A DNA stretch of 55,450 bases from Rhizorhabdus sp. (lineage in GTDB: Bacteria > Pseudomonadota > Alphaproteobacteria > Sphingomonadales > Sphingomonadaceae), in the NCBI RefSeq assembly GCF_018006725.1, contig NZ_JAGMXV010000006.1, positions 1 to 55,450 of the forward strand. The letters run 5' to 3'. The translations under genes and the position numbers were made by a program. The notes beneath the pieces are model-generated. The model was not told where the DNA came from and did not search any database. It saw only the letters and a program-made list of their open reading frames with translations. Shown piece by piece: positions 42,287 through 50,463 of the stretch; position 1 is the stretch's first letter, and each line of letters starts with the position of its first letter.

Positions 42287-43549
42287 ATGCCGATTGAACT
42301 CAAGATGCCCGCGTTGTCTCCCACGATGGAGGAGGGTTCGCTCGCCAAATGGCTGGTGAAGGAGGGCGATGTGGTGAAGTCTGGCGACCTGCTGGCCGAA
42401 ATCGAAACCGACAAGGCGACGATGGAATTCGAGGCGGTGGACGAAGGCATTATCGCGAAAATCCTCATCCCCGAAGGTACAGAAGGCGTGAAGGTCGGGA
42501 CCGTCGTCGCCATGCTTGCCGCCGAAGGCGAGGATATCACCGCTATCGGGGAAGGGGCTGTTCCCGCGCTTCTGCCGGCCCCCGAGATTGCCGACAAGGT
42601 CGCTACATCCATTCCCGCCGCTGTTCCTGTCGCGTCGTCAGCCGCACCCGCAATTGGTGCCAGCCGTATCAAGGCCAGCCCGCTTGCCCGTCGTCTGGCG
42701 GAGGCAAGCGCCATCGATCTTTCTACGATAAGAGGCTCCGGGCCTAATGGCCGCATCGTCAAGGTTGACATTGATGGCGCGACGCCTGCCTCGATGCCGG
42801 CCGTCGCTCCGGGGGTCCCCGCGGCGTTTGCCGCCGCAGTACCGTCGATCGAACCCGACATTCCACACGAAGTCGTCAAGCTGTCAAACATGCGGAAAGT
42901 CATTGCCCGACGGCTCACCGAATCGAAGCAGCAGGTTCCGCACATCTACCTCACGGCCGATATCCACCTCGATCCATTGCTGAAGCTTCGGGCCGATCTC
43001 AACGACGGGCTTGCCGAACGCGGTGTCAAGCTCTCGGTCAACGATCTGCTGGTCAAGGCCTTGGCGGCCGCCCTTATCGAAGTGCCCAGCTGCAATGTGC
43101 AGTTTGCCGGCGACAATCTGCTGCGGTTCAGCCGCGTCGATATTTCGGTGGCGGTATCGATCCCCGGCGGCCTGATCACGCCGATCATCGCGGGCGCGAA
43201 CGCCAAGGGCGTTGCCGCAATCTCCAGCGAGATGAAGGATAGGGCGGAGCGCGCGCGCAACGGTAAATTGCAGCCGCATGAATATCAGGGCGGCACCGCC
43301 AGCCTGTCGAACATGGGCATGTTCGGCATCAAGCAGTTCGAGGCTGTCATTAACCCGCCCCAGGCCATGATCATGGCGATCGGCGCGGGCGAAAAGCGGC
43401 CTTATGTAGTGAACAATGCGCTGACCGTTGCCACGGTGATGTCGGTAACCGGCAGCTTCGATCACCGCGCGATCGATGGGGCGGACGGTGCGCAACTGAT
43501 GGCCGCTTTCAAGCGCATCGTTGAGAAGCCGCTGACACTGTTGGCCTGA
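42287..43549 (+). CDS. pdhC: Dihydrolipoamide acetyltransferase (PDH E2)
   Basis: A 420-residue core subunit: lipoyl domain (1-80, [13 protein letters not shown]), peripheral subunit-binding domain ([20 protein letters not shown], near 125-160) and the acyltransferase domain with the catalytic [12 protein letters not shown] motif near the end. It transfers the acetyl group to CoA and binds E1 and E3. It starts 19 bp after pdhB. Intact by length and motifs. Confidence 0.93.
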   Translation: MPIELKMPALSPTMEEGSLAKWLVKEGDVVKSGDLLAEIETDKATMEFEAVDEGIIAKILIPEGTEGVKVGTVVAMLAAEGEDITAIGEGAVPALLPAPEIADKVATSIPAAVPVASSAAPAIGASRIKASPLARRLAEASAIDLSTIRGSGPNGRIVKVDIDGATPASMPAVAPGVPAAFAAAVPSIEPDIPHEVVKLSNMRKVIARRLTESKQQVPHIYLTADIHLDPLLKLRADLNDGLAERGVKLSVNDLLVKALAAALIEVPSCNVQFAGDNLLRFSRVDISVAVSIPGGLITPIIAGANAKGVAAISSEMKDRAERARNGKLQPHEYQGGTASLSNMGMFGIKQFEAVINPPQAMIMAIGAGEKRPYVVNNALTVATVMSVTGSFDHRAIDGADGAQLMAAFKRIVEKPLTLLA

Positions 43550-43569
43550 ATCTCAAGGAATTTCCGAAC

Positions 43570-44967
43570 ATGGCTGATAGTTACGACGTGATTGTCCTTG
43601 GCTCAGGCCCCGGCGGCTATGTCGCCGCGATCCGCGCCGCTCAGCTCAAGTTGAACACGGCGATTGTCGAGCGCGAGAATCTAGGCGGTGTCTGCCTCAA
43701 CTGGGGTTGCATACCCACCAAGGCGTTGCTGCGCTCGGCGGAGGTTTTTCGCTACATGCGGCATGCCAAGGATTATGGCCTGGTCGCGGAGAAGATAACC
43801 GCCGATCTGGATGCAGTGGTGAAGCGCTCACGCGGCGTTGCCAGGCAGCTTAATCAGGGTGTCTCGCACCTGATGAAGAAGAACGGGATCGCCGTTTATA
43901 TGGGTGAGGGGAAGCTCACCGGCAAAGGGAGGCTTTCTGTCACAGCGCCGGATGGTAAGACCAGTGAGTTGACCGCGAAGAATATTATCATCGCCACGGG
44001 CGCGCGTGCTCGCGATCTGCCGTTCCCGAAAGCCGATGGAAAGCGCGTCTGGACCTATCGCCACGCGATGAACCCGCCGGAAATGCCGAACAAGCTGCTT
44101 GTTATCGGCTCGGGCGCGATCGGCATCGAGTTCGCCAGCTTTTACAACGACATGGGCGCGGAAGTGACAGTCGTCGAGATGCTGGACAGGATCGTTCCGG
44201 TCGAGGATGCAGATGTCTCGACCTTCCTGGAAAAAGCGTTGGTGAAGCAGGGCATGAAGATCTTGACGGGTGCAGGTGTCCAAAAGCTCGATATCGGTGC
44301 CACCGGCGTAACAGTCGCGATCAAAGCCCGGGATGGCAAACTTGTTTCGGACGAATACAGCCATGTCATCGTGGCAATCGGGATCGTCCCAAACACCGAA
44401 ACCGTTGGGCTTGAGGCACTGGGTGTGAAAACGGAGCGTGGCCACATTGTTACCGATGGCGCATGCCGCACCAATGTCGAGGGAATCTGGGCGATCGGAG
44501 ACGCCACGGCGCCGCCTTGGCTAGCGCACAAGGCCAGCCATGAAGGTGTTATCGCGGCAGAAACCATAGCGGGTCAGCATCCGCACGCAATGGACCCCAG
44601 GAACATTCCCGGCTGCACCTATTGCCACCCGCAGATCGCTAGTGTCGGCCTCACCGAAACAAATGCGAGGGAAGCAGGTCACGAAGTGAGGATTGGCACC
44701 TTTCCCTTCATCGGCAATGGCAAGGCTATCGCGCTCGGCGAGCCAGAAGGCTTCGTCAAGACGGTATTTGATGCCCAAACTGGCGAGCTGCTGGGCGCAC
44801 ACATGGTCGGCCCGGAGGTGACCGAAATGATCCACGGCTTCACCATCGGTCGTACACTGGAAACAACCGAGGCGGAGCTGATGGAAACGGTTTTTCCGCA
44901 TCCGACCATTTCCGAAACGATGCATGAAAGCGTGCTTGCTGCCTTCGGGCGCGCAGTCCATATTTAG
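43570..44967 (+). CDS. lpdA: Dihydrolipoyl dehydrogenase (E3)
   Basis: A 465-residue flavoprotein that reoxidises lipoamide with NAD+. It shows the FAD loop VIVLGSGPGGYVAA, the redox disulfide GGVCLNWGCIPTK, the NAD-binding LVIGSGAIGIEFASF, GDATAPPWLAHKASHEG and the C-terminal HPTISETMHE dyad. It ends a four-gene PDH operon, so the island encodes the full complex. Intergenic gaps are 0-20 bp. Confidence 0.95.
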   Translation: MADSYDVIVLGSGPGGYVAAIRAAQLKLNTAIVERENLGGVCLNWGCIPTKALLRSAEVFRYMRHAKDYGLVAEKITADLDAVVKRSRGVARQLNQGVSHLMKKNGIAVYMGEGKLTGKGRLSVTAPDGKTSELTAKNIIIATGARARDLPFPKADGKRVWTYRHAMNPPEMPNKLLVIGSGAIGIEFASFYNDMGAEVTVVEMLDRIVPVEDADVSTFLEKALVKQGMKILTGAGVQKLDIGATGVTVAIKARDGKLVSDEYSHVIVAIGIVPNTETVGLEALGVKTERGHIVTDGACRTNVEGIWAIGDATAPPWLAHKASHEGVIAAETIAGQHPHAMDPRNIPGCTYCHPQIASVGLTETNAREAGHEVRIGTFPFIGNGKAIALGEPEGFVKTVFDAQTGELLGAHMVGPEVTEMIHGFTIGRTLETTEAELMETVFPHPTISETMHESVLAAFGRAVHI

Positions 44968-45037
44968 GCTATCTTCCATATTTGGGAGAGATCATGCCTC
45001 CTTCTGCTGCCGAACCACGAGCGGCGAGGCGTCAAGG

Positions 45038-46237
45038 TCAGCTACGTACTCTTGAAAGAACCCGTGCGGCGACATTGCTTCGCACCGCGAGCTTTCTACC
45101 GTAACGTAGCGCGGTTGTCGGTGAACTCCATCGCAGCGCCTGCGCAATGCCGGCTCCGTCCTCTCCGGCGGCGAAGAGGTCCTGGGTCAGGCCAACGCGC
45201 AGCGAATGTGTGGACAGCGCCTGAACCGCATCGGCCAGCTTGCTGGCGCTCAGGTTGACCAGCCCCATTTCGTAGGCGGCACTCGCCACGCGCCTGTAGA
45301 TCCCATTGACCCCCTGCCGACTGAGGGCCTCCTTGCCGATGGTGTAGGTCGTTCGGGCCAGTGCCGTTTCCGGATCGGAGCCGCGCGCGCGCCGGCGATA
45401 GACACCAACCCTGCGAAACAGCAGCCCGTCCTCGATCGCGCTTTCGGCCTGCCACAAGGCGACCCTGCGCATCGTCTCGGCCGACAGCCACGCCCACGCG
45501 CCTTCCTGCTCCTGGTCGGTTTTGGAGAAGGGGATGAACAAGGTCGCCGAGCCGTCGTCCTGCGCATCGATATGCGTGGCTTCAACCCTAGTGAGCTCGC
45601 TGACCCGGAGCCCTGCGTCATAGCCGAGCGAAAGCAACGCCGCGTCCCGTAACCCCTGAAGATCGCCGCCACACGCTTCGAGTAGCGCAGCCAGGGTGAA
45701 GCCTTTGGCGGCGTGGTGATCCAGCGCCTTGCCTAACCGCAGAGGCGCAGCCTGACGCTGAAGTGCGCCTCTCTGCCGGCGGATGGCCTTCAGCGCGGCG
45801 CGAACCATCGGGGCGTCGGTCGGCGCGGCGGGCGAGGCCAAGCCCAGCATGCGGTGGACCGAGGCGATGCTGGCGATGCGCCGCGCCAGCGTCGCGGGCT
45901 TCCTGCCTTTGGCGTCCAGCGCGTTTACATAGCGCACCATATCTTCGGGATCGGCTGGCAATGGCCTGCGGCCTTCTTCACCGCACCAGTCGCGCCAGCA
46001 GTCGAGATCGGCGGCTATCGCCGCCTTCGTCGCGTCGGCCATCGCCGCCAGGGTCGTCTCGAGACCGAGCTGACTGATCGGCGGTAGATCGGTCGGAATG
46101 ATTTCCCCGATCGTGCGCAGCAGCCGCACATCGACGGATTCGGCGTCTGTCTTGCGCGATCGTGTCGGCAGAGCAGTGTCGTTCGTCCTGACGACGATGA
46201 TTTCCATGGGGGAGGATTTGGTGGAACTCTCGGTCAT
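45038..46237 (-). CDS. Tyrosine recombinase (phage-integrase family)
   Basis: A 399-residue recombinase with an N-terminal SAM-like core-binding domain (about 60-150) and a catalytic domain. Catalytic residues are R211 (AGLRVSEL), K239, H344-x-x-R347 (THSLRVGL), W370 and nucleophile Y379 (ALRYG). It could resolve plasmid multimers or move the neighbouring cargo. The start is taken as ATG 46237; an internal ATG at 46207 lacks a ribosome site. A dif-like palindrome lies 1 kb away at 47301. Confidence 0.92.
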   Translation of the reverse strand: MTESSTKSSPMEIIVVRTNDTALPTRSRKTDAESVDVRLLRTIGEIIPTDLPPISQLGLETTLAAMADATKAAIAADLDCWRDWCGEEGRRPLPADPEDMVRYVNALDAKGRKPATLARRIASIASVHRMLGLASPAAPTDAPMVRAALKAIRRQRGALQRQAAPLRLGKALDHHAAKGFTLAALLEACGGDLQGLRDAALLSLGYDAGLRVSELTRVEATHIDAQDDGSATLFIPFSKTDQEQEGAWAWLSAETMRRVALWQAESAIEDGLLFRRVGVYRRRARGSDPETALARTTYTIGKEALSRQGVNGIYRRVASAAYEMGLVNLSASKLADAVQALSTHSLRVGLTQDLFAAGEDGAGIAQALRWSSPTTALRYGRKLAVRSNVAARVLSRVRS

Positions 46238-46264
46238 CGTTCGCTATATGTCTTCCCGGAGGAT

Positions 46265-46435
46265 ATGATGCAGCTCAACTCGGCAAAAGCTCTGGCCCTT
46301 GGCCGGGAGGTCCGCGAAACCTTCGGCAGCTGGAAGAAGGCACGCGAGGCGGCCGTCCAGCGCGATGGCGTCTATGTCATCGATCGGGCGAAGATTCGTG
46401 CTGAAAAGGCCAAGAAGCTCGCCAAGACGGCCTGA
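46265..46435 (+). CDS. Small basic protein (56 aa) divergent from recombinase
   Basis: A 56-residue Lys/Ala-rich protein (MMQLNSAKALALGREVRETF, GSWKKAREAAV, KIRAEKAKKLAKTA) with a strong GGAGG just upstream. Divergent from the recombinase across 27 bp. It could be a recombination accessory factor or small DNA-binding protein; this is inference from position and charge. Confidence 0.55.
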   Translation: MMQLNSAKALALGREVRETFGSWKKAREAAVQRDGVYVIDRAKIRAEKAKKLAKTA

Positions 46436-46441
46436 TCTCGA

Positions 46442-47176
46442 ATGACATTCGGCTACGCGCTGCTTGGCGCTCTGGTTCTTCTGCTTCCCGGGTTTGCGGG
46501 TTATTTCGGTCTTCGTATTGGCGAGGCGAGTGATTTTGTGTCGCCGCGGCCCGACCGGCCCAATTCCAATCTCACCATTTTCCTGATTGTGCTGCTGGCG
46601 CTCGCTGCGCACACCGCCGGGGCGGGAATTTTTGCCTTCAACGAAGCGATAGCGGCGTGGAAGCCGCTGATCTCGCTTCCCTATGATCCCAATCCCTACA
46701 AGGCACTTCTGTCCGGCCAGGTCCCATCGGGGCTTTCCGCGCTCGCAATCGAACTGGAACTGCTGTTCTGCCTGGCGCTTTCCTTTGGGACCGGCTGGGT
46801 CTGCGAGAGAATGGCGCGCGCCAAGCCGATTACGACCCGAACCGCGCCCTTGCGCTTCGGATGGCTCCTGCCGATCGTCGAGAAGGTCGAGGCCGGTGGC
46901 CATGTCGCGGTCGGTTATGTGCGCACGACGAGCGGCCACAACGGTGCCTGGGTCGCCTATGAAGGCAGCATCCGGCGCCTGACGCTCGACGATGACGACG
47001 GAATCCGCATGGTGGTGCTCGAGCAGTGCGATCGCTTCATTGTCCGGATGACGGACGACAAGATCGAGCGGGTCGACATGGACAGCGCGCCGATCGCCAT
47101 GATGCATCTTGCCGCCGACCAGATCGCCGATTTCGCAATCGAACTGTTCGAGGTTCCCGAGATCGGCGCTGACTGA
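46442..47176 (+). CDS. Membrane protein with cytoplasmic domain (244 aa)
   Basis: Three hydrophobic segments (about 4-24, 45-67, 97-117) are followed by a soluble C-terminal domain (VGYVRTTSGHNGAWVAYEGS, IRRLTLDDDDGIRMVVLEQC). It starts 6 bp after the small basic gene. The family is not recognised. A membrane protein in an accessory block may be a defence or exclusion factor, but nothing in the sequence proves it. Confidence 0.65.
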   Translation: MTFGYALLGALVLLLPGFAGYFGLRIGEASDFVSPRPDRPNSNLTIFLIVLLALAAHTAGAGIFAFNEAIAAWKPLISLPYDPNPYKALLSGQVPSGLSALAIELELLFCLALSFGTGWVCERMARAKPITTRTAPLRFGWLLPIVEKVEAGGHVAVGYVRTTSGHNGAWVAYEGSIRRLTLDDDDGIRMVVLEQCDRFIVRMTDDKIERVDMDSAPIAMMHLAADQIADFAIELFEVPEIGAD

Positions 47177-47300
47177 GGCGAGCGGCGGCGTTCTGCTCAA
47201 AACATGCGGCACAAGGCGCGACACATCTGTGCCGCATGGTTTTTCCCCGTTCGTCATCATCCGCAAAATTTGCCCTTCCCTGCCGTTCCAGCAGCCCTGT

Positions 47301-47329
47301 ACTTACCATAATCTCCCATTATGGTAAGT
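47301..47329. repeat. 12-bp perfect inverted repeat, dif-like candidate recombination site
   Basis: ACTTACCATAAT (47301-47312) and ATTATGGTAAGT (47318-47329) flank CTCCC. The right half TTATGGTAAGT resembles the XerD-binding arm of dif (TTATGTTAAAT), and the left half ends CATAA as XerC arms do. It could also be an operator for the downstream AbiEii pair. See findings. Confidence 0.55.
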
Positions 47330-47479
47330 GAGAAAATCACGCGGGGAGGGCGGTTTACGCGGAGAATCGGCCTTGCACATCCCGCCTGGCCGGATAGCGG
47401 ATTGGCGCCGTTCTTGTTTTGATAACGCCGAAGCGCTATATGCGCTGAACGATCCACGAGATCATGGTACAGGTTAGAA

Positions 47480-47743
47480 ATGGCAAAGGCGGTAAGCTTG
47501 GTGTTGGCGACGGTGAACGCTCCTTATGGGGCGAACCTTTCCGCGCATCAACTCGCTGCGCTGATCGCCGACCCAAAGAGCGCGAGCGATTTCAACGCGC
47601 CCGTGTTTTCCTTCTTCTCGGAAGTAAGCCCGGCTCTGCAGCTGCAGTTCGTCGAGGAAATGGGTGTCGACGCCGACAAGGTCTGCGCGGTCGCCGACCA
47701 GTTCTCCCACCTCTCGGGCTACGCGCTCCCGCTGGCGGCGTAA
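47480..47743 (+). CDS. Small protein preceding AbiEii-type toxin (87 aa)
   Basis: An 87-residue protein (MAKAVSLVLATVNAPYGANL, FSFFSEVSPALQLQFVEEMG) located 3 bp before the nucleotidyltransferase gene. It is much shorter than AbiEi antitoxins and has no visible winged helix. As a tightly linked upstream partner it is a candidate antitoxin of a divergent type. Family not recognised. Confidence 0.6.
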   Translation: MAKAVSLVLATVNAPYGANLSAHQLAALIADPKSASDFNAPVFSFFSEVSPALQLQFVEEMGVDADKVCAVADQFSHLSGYALPLAA

Positions 47744-47746
47744 CGC

Positions 47747-48421
47747 ATGGTCGAGCGCGGCCCAAGCCAGTGGCCGGTCCTGTTCGATCTTGCGATGGAA
47801 ATCTTCGCCCAATTCGAGGAGAACGTCGGCTTCGTGCCCTCGTGGAGCTTCGGCGGCGGGACGGCGCTCATGCTCCAGATCGATCATCGTGAAAGCCACG
47901 ACATCGATATCTTCCTTGATGATCCGCAAATCCTGCCTTTTCTCAATCCAGAGATCCAGGATTTCGCAATGACCCGTCGGCCGGACGAATATAAGAGCGA
48001 CGGGACGCAGGCGCTCAAACTCGCCTTTGACGAACTGGGTGAGATCGACTTCATTTGTTCGTCCGCCATCCTCGATGTTTCCAGTGAGCGCCACGATGTG
48101 AGGGGGCGGACGGTCGACCTTGAAACTCCGGCCGAGATTGCAGCGAAGAAAGTTTACTTCCGGGGCTGGAACTTGCAGCCACGCGACATGTTCGATCTTG
48201 CTGCCATCGCCGAGCACCATGGTGACGACTATGTCGTGTCAGCATTGCGTGAATGCGGCCATGAGCGATGCCGCAAGGCGCTGGAAGTCGTCGAGAAGGT
48301 CAACCCGAAGGCTGTCGAGACGGTGATTGGCCAGCTGCTGTACAGGGAAAAGAACAGCCATCTGGTCGCAGAGGCGCAGGCGATTACGCACCGAATTTTA
48401 GGGGCTTCACTTTCCGATTAA
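47747..48421 (+). CDS. AbiEii-family nucleotidyltransferase (toxin-like)
   Basis: A 224-residue nucleotidyltransferase: the signature GGGTALML (36-43) and HDIDIFL with D52 and D54 match the AbiEii/AbiGii family. Toxins of this group add nucleotides to tRNA or use GTP to stop growth during phage infection. The C-terminal half (RGWNLQPRDMFDLAAIAEHH) is also typical. Catalytic residues look intact. Genes on both sides could be its antitoxin. Confidence 0.88.
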   Translation: MVERGPSQWPVLFDLAMEIFAQFEENVGFVPSWSFGGGTALMLQIDHRESHDIDIFLDDPQILPFLNPEIQDFAMTRRPDEYKSDGTQALKLAFDELGEIDFICSSAILDVSSERHDVRGRTVDLETPAEIAAKKVYFRGWNLQPRDMFDLAAIAEHHGDDYVVSALRECGHERCRKALEVVEKVNPKAVETVIGQLLYREKNSHLVAEAQAITHRILGASLSD

Positions 48422-48845
48422 GACGGTCGCAGCACGGGCGCGAGGAGCCGTTCGGCACGAGCCGAACCGTATTCCTTCACCGCACGCGCGAGCTGCGCGC
48501 TATTCATCTCCCCTGCCTTGGCAAGCGCACGCGGCAGGATGGCCACCTTGTCCTCGGGCAGCCTGTCGATGTTATGGAGGAGGTCGACAAGCAGGACTTC
48601 CTTGGACAGCCGCCTGGGCACCGACGGCCGCATCCGGAAATCGTACATCCGGCCATCCAGTTTGAACCGGCCATGGCGTTTGCGATTATAGACCACGGGC
48701 TCGTTGTGGAGCTGGGTCGTGCACACGCCAAGCCCATTGAATGCGCTTGGAGAGACCAGCAGGAACCGATCGTCGCCGAGAAATGTGAAGCTGCGATCCT
48801 ACCGCGCCGCAGCCGCTCGAGGCTGAGCGTGTGCGCCTCGTACAT
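48418..48845 (-). pseudogene. Frameshifted AbiEi-like antitoxin gene
   Basis: A good start segment (MYEAHTLSLERLRR at 48845) lies in one frame. The rest, DRSFTFLGDDRFLLVSPSAF, then THOUGH in another frame, continues TTQLHNEPVVYNRKRHGRFK and FRMRPSVPRRLSKEVLLVDL to 48418. Joining them near 48803 gives a ~140-residue protein that resembles, from memory, AbiEi-type antitoxins. It is convergent with the AbiEii-like gene and overlaps its stop. A true mutation or a sequencing error is possible. Confidence 0.45.
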
Positions 48846-49413
48846 AAGGCTGCCGCCGGTTTTCGCTGGTCACGATGCTCGGCTGAAGCGCGGCGCGGAC
48901 CGCATCCGTGACCGTATAGACCGCATGACGCTGCGCACCGCGGTTCTCATGGTCCACGAAAAAGCCCTGGTAATGCCGTCTGATCAGTCCTGCCTTCACC
49001 AACTCCGACACCGCCCGGCTGATCGCCGTCATGCCGGTTTCGCGGATGCGCTCGCTGAGTTCCGCGTCGACGCGGCGCGCGGCCTCCACCGGATCGCCCG
49101 GCAATTCTCCTTTGGCTGCGAGCGCAGCCCGGACCTTATCGGCGGTGGCCCGGCGCTGGTGGTGACGCGCGCCGCTCGGCGCAATCGCCGCGGCCAGCCA
49201 TTCGCGGATGGGCACCAGAACCTCGCCTTCTCGAACCAGAGGCCCCGCCTCCCCGTTCGTCCGGGCGGCCCTGGCGATGAGATCGAGCACCATGAAGGTG
49301 TAGCGCGGCCGACCCGAGTGCTCCGCGATGATGCGCACGATATCCGGCAGGCCAACTACTGGTGCTGGCGCCGGGGTTGGGATCGATGGCGCGAAGAGAT
49401 CGAACTGAAGCAT
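48799..49413 (-). CDS. Winged-helix-like plasmid protein (204 aa)
   Basis: A protein (MLQFDLFAPSIPTPAPAPVV ...) with a helical region SGRPRYTFMVLDLIARAAR and a possible winged helix (TAISRAVSELVKAGLIRRHY, QGFFVDHENRGAQRHAVYTV). The sequence suggests DNA binding. ATG 49413 is taken as the start; the frame is open to ATG 49491 and GTG 49500, and no start has a clear ribosome site. Its C-terminal ~15 residues overlap the frameshifted gene. A palindrome at 49496-49533 may be its operator. Confidence 0.6.
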   Translation of the reverse strand: MLQFDLFAPSIPTPAPAPVVGLPDIVRIIAEHSGRPRYTFMVLDLIARAARTNGEAGPLVREGEVLVPIREWLAAAIAPSGARHHQRRATADKVRAALAAKGELPGDPVEAARRVDAELSERIRETGMTAISRAVSELVKAGLIRRHYQGFFVDHENRGAQRHAVYTVTDAVRAALQPSIVTSENRRQPYVRGAHAQPRAAAAR

Positions 49414-49495
49414 GGAACGAATCAAGCACAAAGCACGACTCTTGTGAATCCCCCAATCGCTCACAGAAACGACCGAAAGACGTTTTGCCATCCGT

Positions 49496-49533
49496 GTCAC
49501 TTTACCCGACCGGTACCTGAAGGGTAAAGTGAC
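49496..49533. promoter_or_regulatory. 12-bp perfect inverted repeat, candidate operator
   Basis: GTCACTTTACCC (49496-49507) and GGGTAAAGTGAC (49522-49533) are exact reverse complements around a 14-base centre that itself contains ACCGGT and GGTACC. It lies between divergent genes 48799 (minus) and 49635 (plus). Confidence 0.6.
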
Positions 49534-49562
49534 GCAGCCGTCATTGATCGATGCATCTGCCC

Positions 49563-49604
49563 CGTGGCCACAATCATTGACATTTTGTGGCCACGCCCTA
49601 TAAC
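49563..49604 (+). promoter_or_regulatory. Sigma70-type promoter with embedded operator
   Basis: TTGACA (49577-49582) and TATAAC (49599-49604) are separated by 16 bp. An 11-bp perfect inverted repeat, CGTGGCCACAA (49563-49573) and TTGTGGCCACG (49585-49595), brackets the -35 box and covers the spacer. Bound protein would block the promoter. Transcription would start about 25 bp before ATG 49635. Confidence 0.65.
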
Positions 49605-49634
49605 CATCGTCATTGGCAGCGAAGGTTGGTTGGT

Positions 49635-50036
49635 ATGGACGTGCAGCTTCTAGCCGGAATCGAGAGGATCTGCTCCCTTCCAGAGCATCAGCTAGAGGTT
49701 GAACTCGGCAAACTGCTCGAAGGTCGGGCTCCGATGGCCACTATCACCATTCGCGCCGCGCGTGACAGCTTCACCAAGCTGCTTGCGCGTGCGCGTGACG
49801 GATCGGTTCAGCTTGTCGGCAAAGACAAGGGAGAGCAGACCGTGATCCTCTCGGTTGCGGCTTTGGCGAATGTCATTAAGGCAGCCGCTGGCGGTATTTC
49901 CGCCGGAGAATTTCTTGCCGCCACGCAGTTCCAGCCGTCACGCGGAAAGCTCGTCCATGTCGAGAGCGACGACGACAGCAGCCAGGAATTCACTGTCCGA
50001 TCCGGAGAAGCTTCCTGGCAGCAGGCCAGCGCCTAA
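49635..50036 (+). CDS. Phd/antitoxin-like protein
   Basis: A 133-residue protein. Its N-terminal ~35 residues (MDVQLLAGIERICSLPEHQL) are unusual; residues 36-80 (MATITIRAARDSFTKLLARA, VQLVGKDKGEQTVILSVAAL) match a Phd-like antitoxin core. The acidic C-terminus (HVESDDDSSQEFTV) would contact a partner. It is the first gene behind the operator-bearing promoter and lies 6 bp from the PIN-like gene. It probably represses its own operon. Confidence 0.75.
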   Translation: MDVQLLAGIERICSLPEHQLEVELGKLLEGRAPMATITIRAARDSFTKLLARARDGSVQLVGKDKGEQTVILSVAALANVIKAAAGGISAGEFLAATQFQPSRGKLVHVESDDDSSQEFTVRSGEASWQQASA

Positions 50037-50042
50037 GCGGCC

Positions 50043-50462
50043 ATGTATCTTCTTTCGACCCAATGCCTGCTTGACCGGATCACGGGTCAGGCGCCGGCCT
50101 CGATCGATGCGCTGCCTGCCCGAGAGATCCACCTGAGCGCGGTTTCCCTCGGGCAGGCGCTGCTGGCCATCGAGCAAAGCCCGGCGGGTGAACGCCAAGG
50201 CCACCGCGATGCGCTGCGCGGCTATGTCGGCATGGTGCGCAGCTTCGATAATATCGTGCCGTTCGACGAAAAGGCCGCCATGCTGTGGCCTGGTCTGCGG
50301 GCTCAGAAGCTGATCGCCACCAACCCGGCCGGTGCCGTGATCCCGGTCAGCGAGGCGACGACGATGGTCGTTGCCTCGGCTCTCGCTACCAATCTTGTCT
50401 TCGTCGACTATCCGCAGCCCTACCATAGCGGCGTCAGCGGGCTGACGGTGGTGAACCCTTGA
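50043..50462 (+). CDS. Degenerate VapC/PIN-like protein
   Basis: The 139-residue protein aligns along its whole length with VapC (MYLLSTQ for MYLLDTN; LSAVSLGQALLAIE for the LGE..GI helix; PVSEATTMVVASAL for PVADALIAATAL; ending VVNP). Three of the catalytic acids are changed (S5 for D, Q38 for E, E104 for D) and the TRNxxDF motif is lost (VDYPQPY). It therefore keeps the fold and the antitoxin-facing surface but is unlikely to cut RNA. It is coupled to the patatin gene (2-bp gap). Confidence 0.7.
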   Translation: MYLLSTQCLLDRITGQAPASIDALPAREIHLSAVSLGQALLAIEQSPAGERQGHRDALRGYVGMVRSFDNIVPFDEKAAMLWPGLRAQKLIATNPAGAVIPVSEATTMVVASALATNLVFVDYPQPYHSGVSGLTVVNP

Positions 50463-50463
50463 T

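Noticed and set aside
40867-42945. 692-residue minus-strand frame opposite pdhB/pdhC
   Set aside because: Antisense shadow of genes with unmistakable PDH motifs; long open frames are expected in high-GC DNA.
48418-49413. Stop-codon readthrough protein joining gene 48799 and the AbiEi-like frame across a TAG
   Set aside because: The two are in the same frame, but the region before the TAG looks non-coding in that frame, and a better start (MYEAHTLSLERLRR) lies in another frame. A frameshifted separate gene explains it better.
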